Assembly: GCF_000226115.1 (NCBI RefSeq)
Contig: NC_016462.1
Span: 1,240,001-1,304,000 of the forward strand
Source of the DNA: Thermothielavioides terrestris NRRL 8126
Lineage: Eukaryota; Ascomycota; Sordariomycetes; Sordariales; Chaetomiaceae
DNA: 64,000 bases
Reading direction: 5' to 3'
The notes below the pieces were generated by a model, which searched no databases, was not told where the DNA came from, and saw nothing but the letters and a program-made list of their open reading frames with translations. This document shows, one piece after another, positions 31,363 to 44,105 of this stretch (positions are counted from its first letter, which is position 1; each line of letters starts with the position of its first letter). The position numbers and the translations under genes are program-made.

Positions 31363-34300
31363 TCTGATTGGTAAACCGAGAAGGCACTGCGTTGCAGATT
31401 CAAATTGTCCGTGGTGGAGGGCCGGGTCCGGTCGTTGAGAAGCGTTGGGACCTGCGTCGGTCTGGCGTGGCGCGGTTTTGAGCTCGAGGCGGTAAGCTTG
31501 GAAATCAAAACAAATGAAACCGGAGGCGGAATGTCAACGCTCGGCTCGCTGGCGCTGGCTGCCGAGTGGGAGCAAATAACCGTCAAGGTTGTCGTCGTTT
31601 GATGGTCGTTGTTTGGCGCCTTTGGGAGTGCGGAGAGCAATTTTGGGTGGTGGGATTTGGTGGGACGTGGGGATGGGCAGGTGAAGGTAAAGTACGGAAG
31701 TAACGAAGGGGGCGAGGAAAGGAGGGACAAAGTCGGAGCGGGCGACGGGTCGGACAGGATGAAATGGTGGTGGGGGGCGCGACTGCGCTCCTGTGGTAGG
31801 GCCCTGCCGCTAATGCGAGAGAGAGGCAGGACCCTGGCCACCCACCCTCTCTGCCATGCACTGGCCACTCTGCTTGCGGGCTGGGTGGCGAGTCGGCTTC
31901 GACGAGTGGAGCCCAAGGTTTCCGTGATTGGAGAGGCGATTCTGAACTAATCCGGAAACGCACTAGCGGTATTGAACCTGCTTGAGTCGTGTGCGCAGTA
32001 GTGCAATCTTAGCCTGGGTTCTTCACAGCGAGCTGCGCCGGAAACGGCCTGGAAGGCGCTGTCTCGTGCTGGTTGGAGCTGGAAGCTGCTGAGGCACTGC
32101 ACTGCTTGCTCCACCCAGCCCCGGCCACAATCGTCACCCAACGTGGCCGGATTTGTTACGGTAGGATGACAAGTTCGCATTGTTGAGACCCAGGTCGGGC
32201 CAAACATGGCTGGCCATGAACTTTGGACGGAGTACCTCACGATGCATCTGACTCGAAGCAGCACCTCTTCCTGGCCCCGGTCCCGAATCCCAGGCCTCGG
32301 GGTCTTGTCCAGCACTACCACAGGAAGCCTTTGTTTACGTTATCCACAGCGGCGGCGCCCGGTTCCGCGTCCTGAATTCCGGCTTTTGTGCACCAGAGTA
32401 GCTAGGTAGCTATAGCATCCACCGTGTTGTGTGGAGGGCGATGGACCTCTGCCCGCGAAGATGAATCGTTGTGTAAACACAGTCAGTAGCGTTCCACGGG
32501 CGGCAGCATACATACTGCAAAGTAGTCCAAGCGCCATGGAAGCTTTGAAACCGACGCCCCACGGCCAATCGGATGGGACCAACCCCATGGGTTCACCTGC
32601 GGACTTGCTGAACGGCGGTTCGAGACGCACGCTCATGACACCCGAGTGGCTCGCAGAAACCCGATCTATCGGCGCAGTAGTTAACTCTTGCGAAAGGGGC
32701 TGCCGTCGGGCATGCTTTCGAGCGGCGGTTCTTTGACGGGAAAGCATCCGCAGTTCCCGAGACCACCGATCCGGACCCAACCGCCCGCCATCAAAGGGAG
32801 CCGGATGACGGAACTCGCCACCAGCTATTTGTGTACACGTACGGATTGCCGCCATAGTTTAACAGGTGGCTATCTTGCTTCCTGCCCGAGACAACATATG
32901 CACCATCCTGCGATTGGATTTGAGTTCTCTTCCCAAGCAAGGGTGAAATTGGGGTTCCCCTGAACGGCCTGCCTCCTGCTGACCTCGGCATGCAGGTCAG
33001 AAGCGTCTCATTAACATGACGCCTGGCTGAGAGGTTCCATTGGCTTGTTCCATCAGCCGCCGATGCGCTTACCAGCCACGCATGATGACGGATAATTCAT
33101 CTGCACTTGATAAACGCCGTTCGTCGTGTGCAATAACAGCCTGCCAGACGCCGTACTATCGAGTAACCCTCAGATGAGGGGGCCGCCTGGCCCGCCTGCC
33201 CGGCCCGCCTTGGTCGTGAGAACTTGTCGTCGTGAAGAGAGCAGCACATAGACATCCACTTGTGTTCCGTACAGCGACATGAATTGAGACAAGCAGTCCC
33301 CAAGTTGAGTTTCTGGGCATAGCTGGAGGGATTCGGAGTAACTATCATCTCATCGATTTATTCGTACGCTTGGTACTTCCACCGCCAGGCTGCCAAACCG
33401 GCAGAAGAAACGAAGAACGTGGTCCGAGTATCTTCGTTCAACTCGCGCCAAGGTAAGCTCCTCAGCGGTTCAGGAGTTAACTGTCTGAATGTCGTCCAGG
33501 CTGCAGTCAAGCAACTGTACCGCATGTATCGGCAAGAAACCCCACTCTCCCGAGACAAATACCTACTGCAGTACCCTCGGCGGATCTCAGTCGCCGTCAG
33601 TTCAGCGGTCAGTCCATTTATGGAGTCACATTCTCCCATTTCCCCCCGGCTGCTTCCCCCCCGGCTGCGGCTCAAGCTGTCTCGCCTTGGTGACGCATTC
33701 CCAGTCTCCTCTCGACCCGAGTCAGCTATTCTCGCCTATCATGAGTGAACCAGAGCAGGCGAGAGAAGTAAATCAAATGGTTGTTCCAACACAACGGAAT
33801 CCAAGACCCCTCAGATTCGCTGTCTTCGTGCCTGAAGCGGAGCAGGCAACCTACTGGTCGAACTAATGTACCTTATTTTTAGGTTCTCCTGCAGGCCAGG
33901 GGATTGGACCAATTTTGAGGGCGGAAGCCCCCTCCTTTCCCTGGCCCAGTGCTCCAAGGCTGAGAAGAAGAGGGGAGGGGTCTAGACGGCCGGAGAGGGG
34001 TTGAAACCCAAACGCCCGCACGCCTTGCCTCAAGCGCTGGTGTTTCGATCGGCGGAGACACCGCCTAGCCTCTCCCACTCTGACCTGCAGCGGTCACTCC
34101 CAAGGTATCACCGTAGGTAGGTCCAAAACAATGCGTGCCGTGGGCAGTCTCACGTCAATGCAGCTCTCGACAAAACGAGCAAGACGATCAGAGAGCGGCG
34201 CACCACACCTTTGGTTGTCCCAAGGCCGTCATTCGCTGGTTCCCAGCCTGCGGCATCGGGGAGCGAAGGCGGTAGTTACAACCACAATGCATTGTCCAAT

Positions 34301-36690
34301 CCACGGCAGGGCTGCGATCCCCTGCATCCCATCTCCAAGCTCCTGCGCCGCCGCAGCACTTTTCGTGAGCCCTATGTGAGTACTGCGCAGGCCGGGAGAG
34401 CACGTGGAAGCCGCCAGCTTCTGCTGTCAAGGACTGCTGGTTGCATGACTCCGGCATTCCCGTGAGAAGGCGAACGCCGAGTCCATGGAGTCATTGAGCG
34501 GGTCATCGTGAGTGGTTTTCTCCTCGGCAGTGCGCTCACTAACATCTGCAGTGCGGCGTCAGTCGGCACTGTGCACCAAGCAGATCTCCTGCGGTCACGG
34601 ACCAGGTTCTGGGTTGAACATCGGGCCAATAACGGGGGGATTTCTGGGAGGGTCACACTGCCACACACCGCTCTTTTCCGGTGTGTCGGGGCCACTCATC
34701 TCGGGCAGGCAGCAAACCAGGCTAACATACGGCTGTGTGCCCGGTGGATAAGCTCGTGAGGGGCGCCTGCCTGATCAGCCAGCCGCGCCACTCCGATGCT
34801 TTCCAAGATCTTCCCCAGATGGCCGCGCCTGAATGATGCATCACGGACAGGAATCATCAGGTACGGAGGTACTCCGTGCGTCGTGCAGTCATCACGGCAA
34901 GCGGGGCAGAAAAAAAGCGACAAGGCGGTGCGGCTTGCAAGCAGCTAAACCAAAGCAGCTAACTTCCTTACCTAAATTGGTTCAGCGCAGCCGTGAACTG
35001 CCAGCCGTTGTTCACTGCAACCTCCCTGCCTTGGAATGCATGGAAAGTGGGCTGGCTGTTTCTGCCTCACGTTCTGCCCAATGCAACAAGCTCAACGTCG
35101 CCCGGGAATGGAGGAAGTTATAGACGCGCAACCGCAACCGAGGGACGGACCATCATGAGACACTCAGTTCATGACGGCTAGCAAGAGACTCACAGCAGTG
35201 GGGCCCGTTAGTTTTCGAACAGCCTTCGGAGCACGATCTGTGGTTATGAACTGCATCCGGTGCTTCAACACCGAGTTGGGAGAGCAACTCAACAGTTTGT
35301 CTCTCAAAGGAAACCCCTTCTGAACACCTCTGCGTAGCCTTCTCCCGAGGTCGCCTCTTGCCACCTAATCATACCTACACTCCGATTTCAAAACCACCCC
35401 TGAAAGCCCGCCCGTAACGAAACAGCAGCCCCCCCTTGTGCCAAGCTCGACGCCGACCCCTGATCTTCGGCCGAGTCATGGGCATCCGGCATCAGCTGAC
35501 AGACCTCATCAGGACCCTCGACCGGGTCGCTCGACACGAGCAAACTCGGGCTGGCCTCGGTTTCGGGTCGAGAATCTGTTGGGCCGCAGAGGAGGTATCC
35601 GAAGCCACCGGAAACAGGCGGCCGGCCCGCCGGCGGGCGGCGGCGCCTGTCGGCCCACCTTGGCCGTGACCAGCCTGCACCGGACTGGCCCGGCCACGTC
35701 GGGGCCCGACGTCTTACGACAACCGGCCCCGGCTTTGTCGCGTCTTCCAAGCTTGGAGGCCGAGCCGGTGTTTTGAGGTTCATTTGTTCCGTTTAGTGAT
35801 TTGACTACCTCGGCTCGGTTGTTGGAGGTTGGCGTCTCTCGTGCGTATCCGTTCCTTCACTTCTTTCTTCCCTCAAGTGCAGGTCCTCTGGTGAGTGGTG
35901 CCCAAAACGGCGACGCTGCGTCGCCATAAACATTGCATGCTCACGGCGACGGGTTTAATTACCCCCTTCTGGTGTACTATGTGCGGAAGAAGAGTCACGG
36001 GCAAAGGAGAGCAGGTAAGGTAGGTAGCGATGGCCTGTCTGTCTTAGCCTGCTACCCGGGACCAATGCCCCGCCGTCGGGGTTCATGAGAGCGGTAGGTT
36101 GTGTTATTGCACTCAAAACATCCCTCGTTAGGTGCGAACGCCAATTTGCAGCGGGCGTTGAATAAAGACACGACCGCTCAGGTGTAGGTCGAGTTCGGTA
36201 GCCCTGTGGCGGGAGAACGCAGATAAGGGATTCGGCGCGGCAACCAGAACAACTTCAAACCAGTGCCACATCAATCTCCTCAAGACAACCGTTAGCGGCG
36301 AACGGGCCTCAGGCACTCTTATTCCGTACACTACACAGTAATGACGAGCAGTGGAGCCGACCTTCTCGTGATTCGTGGTTGCAGTGTGCGATGAGAGCCC
36401 TCAGAAGGCGGCGGTGGTCTGGAGGTGGTTAATGACATCATCGCTTTCGGGCCATCCACAGCGCCCCTCCAAGACACTCTATAGGAAACCAAAGTTAACT
36501 ACCGTAACCTACCACTCCGGGCACCAGCTCAACTACAAGCCGTTGCGCGCTGAGTTGAAGTCTTCCTCATTTTGGTTTCTCCCAGCTGAGTCTTGGAAAA
36601 GAACCACCACCGGCCCACGACAAATCGAGCCCATCACGCATCACTTACACTCTTCAACTTGACGAGTTCCATCGCCAACAGCCCTCGAAC
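31363..36690. other. 5.3-kb stretch without a supported gene
   Basis: Only overlapping short frames (under ~240 codons, many with non-ATG starts) occur on both strands, with no paired splice sites, family motif, tRNA-like fold or tandem array that I can see. Short GGTAGGTAG-type repeats occur (for example 36010-36026), and a near-palindrome GGTACGGAGGTACTCCG lies at about 34860-34876. It presumably holds promoters and leaders of the genes at 31362 and 36691. Confidence 0.4.
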
Positions 36691-37245
36691 ATGTCCGCCC
36701 GCGCCCTTCTCACCAGCACCGCCGGCCGGGCTTTGCGTCCCGCCGCTATCACCGCTCCCGCCCGACGAACCCTGAGCCAAACGCGGTTCTTCGGCCTCAA
36801 GGAATCCTCACCTCGTGCGTAACCCCCCCTATCCCCCCCAATATATCTTGCACGCAACCATATGCCGCCCTCCCAAACCTCACCCAATCCCATCTTCCTT
36901 CAGCCCCCTTATACCTCTCCCCCTTCCCCCGCCATACCTCCCAACCAGCCCAACTCACAAACTCACAACTAACCCCCCCCTTTTTTCTTCCCCGGGCGAC
37001 AAACAGAGGACCAGGACGCGGAGGATGTCGAGTTCCACAAGCAGGACTCGCTCGCGAAGCAGAAGAAGGGCCAGGGCCACTGGAAGCCCGAGCTGGCGTC
37101 GGTCAGCGAGGAGAGCGTCAAGGCGGACCGGCTGGGCGGCCCGCAGGACTCGAGCGCCGAGGCCATGCGGCGGCTGCAGGAGCAGACCAAGGGGCGCGCC
37201 GAGGAGACGAGCAAGAACCGGACCAGCATGGGGGACGGTTTGTGA
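36691..37245 (+). CDS. Small predicted mitochondrial protein (120 aa)
   Basis: Two exons, 36691..36814 and 37007..37245, with a 192-bp C-rich intron. The N-terminus (MSARALLTSTAGRALRPA, then TAPARRTLSQTRFFG) is rich in Arg, Ala, Ser and Thr and lacks acidic residues, as expected for a mitochondrial presequence. The mature part is very hydrophilic and helical: DQDAEDVEFHKQDSLAKQKK, then GQGHWKPELASVSEESVKAD. The HWKPELAS-SEE-VKADR core resembles small fungal proteins of unknown role that are sometimes mislabelled as carrier proteins; it is not a carrier because it has no membrane helices. It is convergent with the JmjC gene. Function unknown. Confidence 0.75.
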
Positions 37246-37846
37246 ATGGGGATAATAGGGATTAAAAGTGGTGGAGGGGGTGGATGGATGGATAGGACAC
37301 TCTGGGACGTCAGGAGCGGAGGGATGGGGAAGTGGGAGGGGAGAGTAGCAGAGGGGAGTGTGTGAATAAGGTTGACTGTGTGGGTTGCTGCTGGGCTGCG
37401 GGAGGAGTCTAGTTTTGAGTGATGGGGAGAGATGAGGGAAAAGAATCGTACATACATACCTGGTACACATGACATGGGAAGGACATCCAAGGGGCTGAGA
37501 AGGCAGGGCGGGGTTGTGTCTTGCGATGCATTGAGAATGGACATCACTAAACTGATGGACGAAGACCTGTCATTTGCTAATCATCGCCGCCTTCTGAAAC
37601 CTCAAAACTCGTCAATTTAGTTGGCAGCATCAGTCAAGCCGCAACGTCCTTGCATCAAAACTCAACCCCATCCCAGCCGCGTCTCAACAGTGCATTAAGT
37701 AGCAAGCCCGTCGACACCGGCCAAAACCAATTTATCTCGCCCACGGCCAATGGTAACTGTTCCCCAACAACAAAACAACAACACCACCATCCATCCATCC
37801 ATCCATCCGACGTCGGATCGCTCACTCACCCACTTCACACACCCCT
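37246..37846. other. Convergent intergenic region with a CATC microsatellite
   Basis: The flanking genes are transcribed toward each other, so this is 3' sequence. A (CATC)n run lies at 37787-37808, followed by a GACGTC palindrome. No coding sequence was found. Confidence 0.6.
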
Positions 37847-38185
37847 TCACCGTCTTCGTCCCCTTCCTCTTCCCCTTCCCCTTCCCCGTCCCCTCGCGCC
37901 CCCGCGCGCCCCACCACCCCCTCGAATCGCCGTCGTCCCCCTGCCCCTGCCCGCTGCTGAACTTACCCTCCCGATACGGGCGGGGATGTCCTCATCGTCA
38001 TCGTCATCATCATCATCCGAGCCAGAACCGCTCGCCTGACCCGCAAACTCGTCGTCCCCCGGCTGCCCCGCCTCACTCTCGCCAGTCTCGTCCGCCCCGT
38101 CGTCTTCCGAGCCATAACCCCCGTATTCTTCCTCCTCCTCGTCCGCGTCCAGGAGCCTAACGATGGTCGGACCGGAGGGGACACG

Positions 38186-38218
<33 letters not shown>

Positions 38219-41200
38219 CGGCTGGGCAGGCGAGGATGGTTCGGGCAGCGGCGGAGAAGCGGCGGGAGGAGATGGCGAGGCGGGAGGCGCTTCCGCTGCG
38301 ACGGGAGCAGGCGCCGGCGAAGGACGCAGGGACGGAGACGGCGATGGGCTTGACGCCTCGTCCGAGACGGCCTCTTCCTCCGCGGCGGGGTCGAAGTCCT
38401 TGTCTGCGCTGTCCGGAGCGTCGCGAGGAGGGGAAGTGCGTCTTCCGCCCCTGCCCCTGGCCGCGCCCCTGCCTCTGCTGCCGCCGCTGCCGGCGGTTCC
38501 CTTATCAGCAGCGGCTGGCTCTCGAGGCGGCGGGGAGACCTCCTCGGAAGGATTAGGGCCAGCTTCGCTCTCTCTTGTACTGTCTCGCACGGGAGTGGCG
38601 GACTTTGCTGGGCCGGAACTCTTGCGCTGACCGATCTTGAACTTCTTGCCCTCAAGCTTCATCCTGTCTGCCATGGATAACAAGGACCGTGACGGAAGTT
38701 CAACGGCCACCTCCACCCTTTTCCGTTGGGGTTGCGTCCCCAGCGGGGCGCTCTTCGGCGGACGGCTTCGTCTTCTTGGGCTGGCGGGCACAGTGGGCTC
38801 CGAGCTGATGAGCTCTCCTTCATCATCGAAGCCCTCCAGCTGCTGGGCGAGCTGAGCGTCAAGTTCTGCAGCAGAAGCGTCGTCTTCATTTTCGGGTCCG
38901 GTGCTGAGCGAAGCACGAGCTCGGGCAGGCCGTCCACGCCGCTTCTCCGTCTTCTCCGGCTTCTCAGCCGGTGCAGGATTAGGAGCTGCGCTTTGCGCAG
39001 CCAGGACATCCGATTTCCGCGGACGGCCGCGCTTCTTCCCGCTCGCAGCTGGCGTTGCCTGCGCACTGGGTCCTTGGGCGGGTGTGCTTCTGCCGGTTAT
39101 TGCCATGATGGCAGCCGAAGCCAGATCCAAGGGGTCTTTATTCGCGTCGCCTGGGTTGTACTGCGTAATGCCTTCAGGGGGTCTCAGCGACCGAGGGATC
39201 ACAATGTCGTTGAACTCTTCCTCGCCGTTATCCTCTTCGAGGTACGAAGCTTTAGGTCGCGCGTGTCGGAGGGCTGGGCGGTTTGGAGAATAAGCGCGAG
39301 GCTCCGAAGCAGCGCCGTCCGGCTCCTCCGATTCAGGTGCTGGTTGCTGAATGGCTTCCGCTGGCGACGTGGCCTGACCGGCATCAACCGCGGCGGCATC
39401 AACCGCGGGCGCATCAACCATTGTCACGTCCCCTCCAAACAGGGCCGGGTCCATGTTACTCAAGGCCACTTCCTGGGGATCATGTTGAGGCGGCTCGTGG
39501 TCGAGCTTGGGTTTCTTCCTGTGGTGAGAGCGCGAGATCCGGAAGTCCGGGTCGTTATCCTCTTCCTGCCGGGCCCGTCTCTTAGCGATCCGAAGCTGCT
39601 TTTTGAGGTATTCCGACATCTCGGGCTCGTCGTCAACCGCCGCCGCCATGGTGTCCGCCGAGGGCATCTGGTAGGGGTCGAACAGAATCCTGTCATCGCT
39701 GTCATCCTGCTCGTAGTAGCCCATGCCGAGCATACCCTCACGGCCAAGGATTGAAGGGTCTGGATATGGGGACTGATCCTGGCCCATTGTCACGGACATA
39801 TCAGCTACCTCCGCGACATCTGCATGTTCGCCATTCGGCTGTTGGCCATCAGGAACGCCTGTCGGCGGAGCGCCCTCCGCCATGGGCGCTGTTCCAGGTA
39901 CGCCGTCCTCAACGTGAGCGGCCTGCTGCATCGCGGCATCCATGCTCTCGGCCAGCGCGCTGTCAGGCAAGGCCGGGACCTGGTTGGCCAGTTCCGCCTG
40001 TTTTGCCTTCTCCGCCTCGGCCGCCTGTTGCAAGCGCTGCATGCGTTTGCTGGACAGGCTTCTGCTTGCATCACCAACGCTCCTCAGCCATGACAGGTTG
40101 TGGACCCGGAAGTCGACGAGGCTCTCGACGCTTCGGTCATCTGCGATCCGGCGGGTGTCGTGTCCGAGCGTGGTGGTCTTAGGGATGTAGGGGTCGCCGT
40201 TCCCGGCCCGACGGCACGCGGCGCAGTTGCAGATCTTGAGGCATTTGGGGCACTGCCAGTTCTCGTTCTGCATCACCGTTTGAGGCATAAGGTCGAACGC
40301 CCGGTAGAGCACGCCGTAGCAGTACGCATCCGGGCAGCTGGAGCAGAAGGCCAGCTTGTATACGTACTCTTTGTGCTGGCAAACGTGGCAGCGGTAGACG
40401 TCACCCTTCTTCACCCGCCTCTTCTTTTTCTTTTTCACTGGCCGGCCGTTGTCGTCCACCTCAATTTCCGACTCCTCCGGCTCCGAAGGCTCCTTGATTT
40501 GGTTTAAGTCCTTCCACGGCCGCTTGCGGAGCTGCTCCTGGCAAACCTGGGCAATTGACTTCTTGCCGGACATCCTCCTGGCCAACTCCAAGGGGAGCGG
40601 CGAGCTCTCGAAGCTGATGTAGCCGTCGTTTTTGATGATCAACGCTCGCCAGGCTTCGTAGCGGTCCACCAAATAGGACCAGCGCCACTGCTCGCACCAG
40701 CTGAGGTTGGAGACGCAGAAACACGACCGACCCATGGCGTAGCACTCCATACAGATGTCGTAGGTGTCCTCGTCGCCGTTGACCAGCTGGCGTATGCAAT
40801 GCTTGCAGGTCAAGAAGCGGTTGAAGATGTTCGCCCGGCAGTAGGAGCAGGTAATGTTGGAGTCGAACTCGATGTATTCGACGTCTTTCTCCTTGGTCGC
40901 AAACATCTCATCAACGAGCACCTCGGTATACAGGCGGAAGAGCGCCTTGAAATCTGCCGCCATCTGCTTCATCCTCGTGGAGCTCTTGATCAAGTCTTGG
41001 CCGAAGCCCAGCAGGCCAATGTCGGCCGTCCTCTCCATGTCCAACATCTCCTTGTAGTACTTTTCGAGCGTGTAGAAGATGATGGCCTTGTTCTTGTACT
41101 GCTCGTCACGGCAGACGAGTCGAGCCTTGGGAAGCGCCTCGTGCAGGGCCAGCTGCAAAGTCTCCACGGTAGTTCTGTTCCACGCAACCTTGACGGTTCT

Positions 41201-42216
41201 GGTTCCGCGATTCCAGACTTGGTGGGGAGCCAGAGGGGGCACGAGAATGAAGTCTCCAACCTTCTGTTCCACGATGTAGACCGGGAAGGTCGCCTTCTTC
41301 CATGCGTTGATCTGGGCAAAGTGCTTCTCGATTTCTATGTCGTGGCCCAACATGGACAGAAAGTACTCTCTCACCAAGTGGCGGTCTTTCGTCTCGGTCA
41401 TGAACCATATCGAGCTCCCCGGCTTTTCCCCGTTTTCGTCGCCAGAAGCGTCGACCATGATATTCTGACCCAAGCTGGCGCACATTTCGCGGTGCGCTGG
41501 AGTGTAGGTGCCCTCGTGGCCGATGTAGCACATGAGGTTCTGGGCGCGCATTTCTTCGGGCAGGCTGCTCATCAGATCGCCGGCCGGGGCGACTGATCGG
41601 CCTTCCTGGAAGATGTCCACGTCATCACTGCGCCCTTTCCTTGAGCGCTCGTCGACGTTTTCATTCAAGTAGAACAGGTTCGGCGGAATCACTTTGCGCA
41701 GGTAGTCGTGCCACTCGGGCGGGCAGTCCATGTCTTTGAGGTAGAGTCGCTGTCGGCGCTCATCGCGAAAGTTGGTCGGGGTCCACTGGTTTGTTAGAGT
41801 CTTCATGGAGCGCAGGTAGTGGCCGATCGTCATGGGCATGTCAGTCTGCCCGCCAAGGTCGCGGACGTTTTCCGCTGTGACGTGCCTGGTTAGTGGGCAA
41901 GCAGAGGGACAAGCAGAGGAGGCAGAGTGGATGGGGACCAACGCTTCTTGTTGTAGGTAGCCTCGAGCCATTCTACGCCGAAGAGCGACTTGGGCAGCCG
42001 ATCGTTCCATTTCTCGATGACCAGCGGCTTGCCGCCATGAACGACATGAAGGAACACCAGCTTCTCGAATTCTTGAGGGCCGATGTTGCGGATCTGGGCT
42101 GCAGAGATGCGCAAGACCCAGTGGAAGTTCGGGGTCCTCTCGACGAGCGCATGCAAGTCGAGATCGGGCGGGATCGGGTCGAATTTCGCCTGGGGATGCT
42201 GAGCAACAGGAGGCAT
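37847..42216 (-). CDS. dmm-1: JmjC-domain chromatin protein with zinc fingers (DMM-1 type)
   Basis: Two exons, complement(37847..41885, 41939..42216), about 1438 aa. The N-terminus (MPPVAQHPQAKFDPIPPDLD) leads into a JmjC fold. The cofactor triad appears intact: His and Glu in TPAHREMC (about residues 224 and 226) and the distal His in PPLAPHQVWNRG (about 314). Downstream are Cys-rich fingers (ITCSYCRANIF, FLTCKHC) and a zf-4CXXC_R1-like block (YRCHVCQHKEYVYKLAFCSS, then WQCPKCLKICNCAACRR). The remaining ~700 residues are disordered, with AT-hook-like KKRGRPRK and RRGRPARAR and an RGRG tail. In Neurospora, DMM-1 limits spread of DNA methylation from repeats; orthology here is inferred from architecture. 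The 53-bp intron has a weak GTCCCC donor. A GTAAGT at 37961-37966 could instead create a different C-terminus. Confidence 0.8.
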
Positions 42217-42863
42217 CGCGACGACCAGTGCGAGGCGCGAAAGCCTCGACGAATTTCAATGGCGCAGAAATTCAATGGCGCAGACACACCGAATGACACC
42301 TTCTGGATCGGAGGCACCAGCTACATGACACCGGGGTGCGCGCGATGCAACACGTGGCGCGGTCCGGCGATGGCGCAAGATGGAGTTGTCGCGGGAATCG
42401 CGATGGATGGCTGCAGAACCGCGTCTGGAGGATGGATACCTTGACTATCGCCGAGTGGGATTGGCGATTGAAAGACAGCCGAGAGCTTGTGCAGTGGTGG
42501 GGCATGCCTGACTGACCAATCATAAATGCTGTGGCTGCTAGCTTGTTCCGGACAGCTTCGCTGTGGCGCTCAAATTTATTGAGGCGGCTCAGCCGCAGAA
42601 CATGCAAGGAATGCGAGACAGATTCAAAGTCTAGATTTGAGCAACTGAGCTTTTCTGAACATTAGAAGATGGGACAAGTATGAGTTGTTGATCGTCTTTT
42701 CAGGCCGGAAGACGTTCATTGCTATGAGTCGAAATTTGGAAAAGTGACCCTGGTGACCGAGGTGGGTGGCTGCACCGGTGCAGCCGGTAATTTATCGTAC
42801 CTTATTGCTTGAAGAAGAACTCGCTGCTAAAGTTCTCAAGTAGTTCAAGAAGCTGAGGGTGCG
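42217..42863. other. Divergent promoter region between the JmjC gene and COQ2
   Basis: Both neighbours are transcribed outward. Only short frames are present. A tandem near-duplicate GAATTTCAATGGCGCAGA / AAATTCAATGGCGCAGA lies at about 42250-42283. Confidence 0.55.
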
Positions 42864-44105
42864 ATGTCCGGCTGCCGAGTGCTCCCCCGGCTGCCGCTTC
42901 GGCGCGCCTTTTCCCACACGGCCAAACACAGCAAGCCATGGCTGCCGACTGGAGCATACCAGAGCCTCTCGAGTCCCCGCGGGCGAGCTCTTGAGACTTA
43001 CACACGCCCCTCAGCCTCCGTCCGCTCCCTCGTTGCCTACCACGCAACCACCAAGCTTCAGCTTCTCTCAACAGCCACCGACCCCAACACCTCCACCTCC
43101 GCCTTGCCGGCCCCTGCTCCCTACACCCCTCCGCAGACCGGCCTGCTCTCCCGCCTCCCGCGCTCGTGGGTGCCCTACGCCGAGCTGATCCGCCTCGACA
43201 AGCCGGCGGGCTCCTACTACCTCTTCTTCCCGTGCGTCTTCTCGACGCTGCTGGCCGCGCCGCTCGCGAGCCCCGTGGCGGCGCCGGCGGCCGTGCTCGG
43301 CACGTCCCTCCTCTTCCTGGCGGGCGCCGTCGTCATGCGCGGCGCCGGCTGCACCATCAACGACCTGTGGGACCGCAACCTGGACCCGCACGTGGCGCGC
43401 ACGCGGCTGCGGCCGATCGCGCGGGGCGCCGTGACCCCCCGGAACGGCGTCGTCTTCGCCGGCGCCCAGCTGCTCGTCGGCCTGGCCGTGCTGCTGCAGT
43501 TCCCGCCCGCCTGCTTCTTCTACGCGACGCCGAGCCTGCTGCTCGTCGCGATCTACCCGCTGGCGAAGCGCGTGACCTACTACCCGCAGTTCGTGCTGGG
43601 GCTGACCTTCTCGTGGGGCGCCATCATGGGCTTCCCCGCGCTCGGCGTGGATCTGCTGGCCAACGGAGCGGCGCTGGCGGCGGCCGGGCTGCTGTACTCG
43701 TCCAACGTGGCATGGACGGTGCTGTACGATATGATCTATGCGCACATGGACATCAAGGACGATGCCAAGGCGGGCATCAAGAGCATTGCGCTGAAGCACG
43801 ACAAGGAGACGAAGCAGGTTCTCACGGGGCTGGCGCTCGCACAGGTGGCGCTGCTGGCTGGGGCGGGCATTGCGGCCGGAGCCGGGCCGGCCTTCTTCAT
43901 CGGCAGTTGCGGAGGCGCCCTCGCCACGCTGGGCATCATGATCAAGAGGGTCAACCTGAAGAGCGTGAAGGACTGTTGGTGGTGGTTTGTCAACGGGTGC
44001 TGGATCACAGGAGGCGTCATCAGCCTGGGGCTGGCGGCTGACTACGTCGTACGCTATGTCGAGCGAGACGAGCGAGACGAGCCAGATGGCGAGGCGTCAA
44101 CGTGA
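42864..44105 (+). CDS. coq2: 4-hydroxybenzoate polyprenyltransferase (ubiquinone biosynthesis)
   Basis: Single-exon gene, 413 aa. COQ2 attaches the polyprenyl tail to 4-hydroxybenzoate in the mitochondrial inner membrane, the first committed step of ubiquinone synthesis. A ~95-residue N-terminus rich in Arg, Ser and Thr ([20 protein letters not shown]) fits a mitochondrial presequence. The UbiA fold follows: [20 protein letters not shown], then [15 protein letters not shown] with the first Asp-rich motif NDxxDxxxD (about 166-174), and [20 protein letters not shown] with the second. Several hydrophobic helices follow ([20 protein letters not shown] and [19 protein letters not shown]). It is convergent with RPS23 (294 bp apart). 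The ATG at 42864 gives the best presequence. Confidence 0.95.

Noticed and set aside
32340..35783. Assorted 100-170 codon frames in the 5.3-kb gap
   Set aside because: All overlap others in different registers and lack splice partners or motifs.
38726..39754. 342-codon plus-strand frame
   Set aside because: Antisense of the disordered part of the JmjC gene; composition shows no independent coding signal.
42259..42259. Upstream extension of the JmjC frame (start at 42259)
   Set aside because: That start reads through exon 1 in a different frame. The ATG at 42216 with the 53-bp intron gives a family-like N-terminus.
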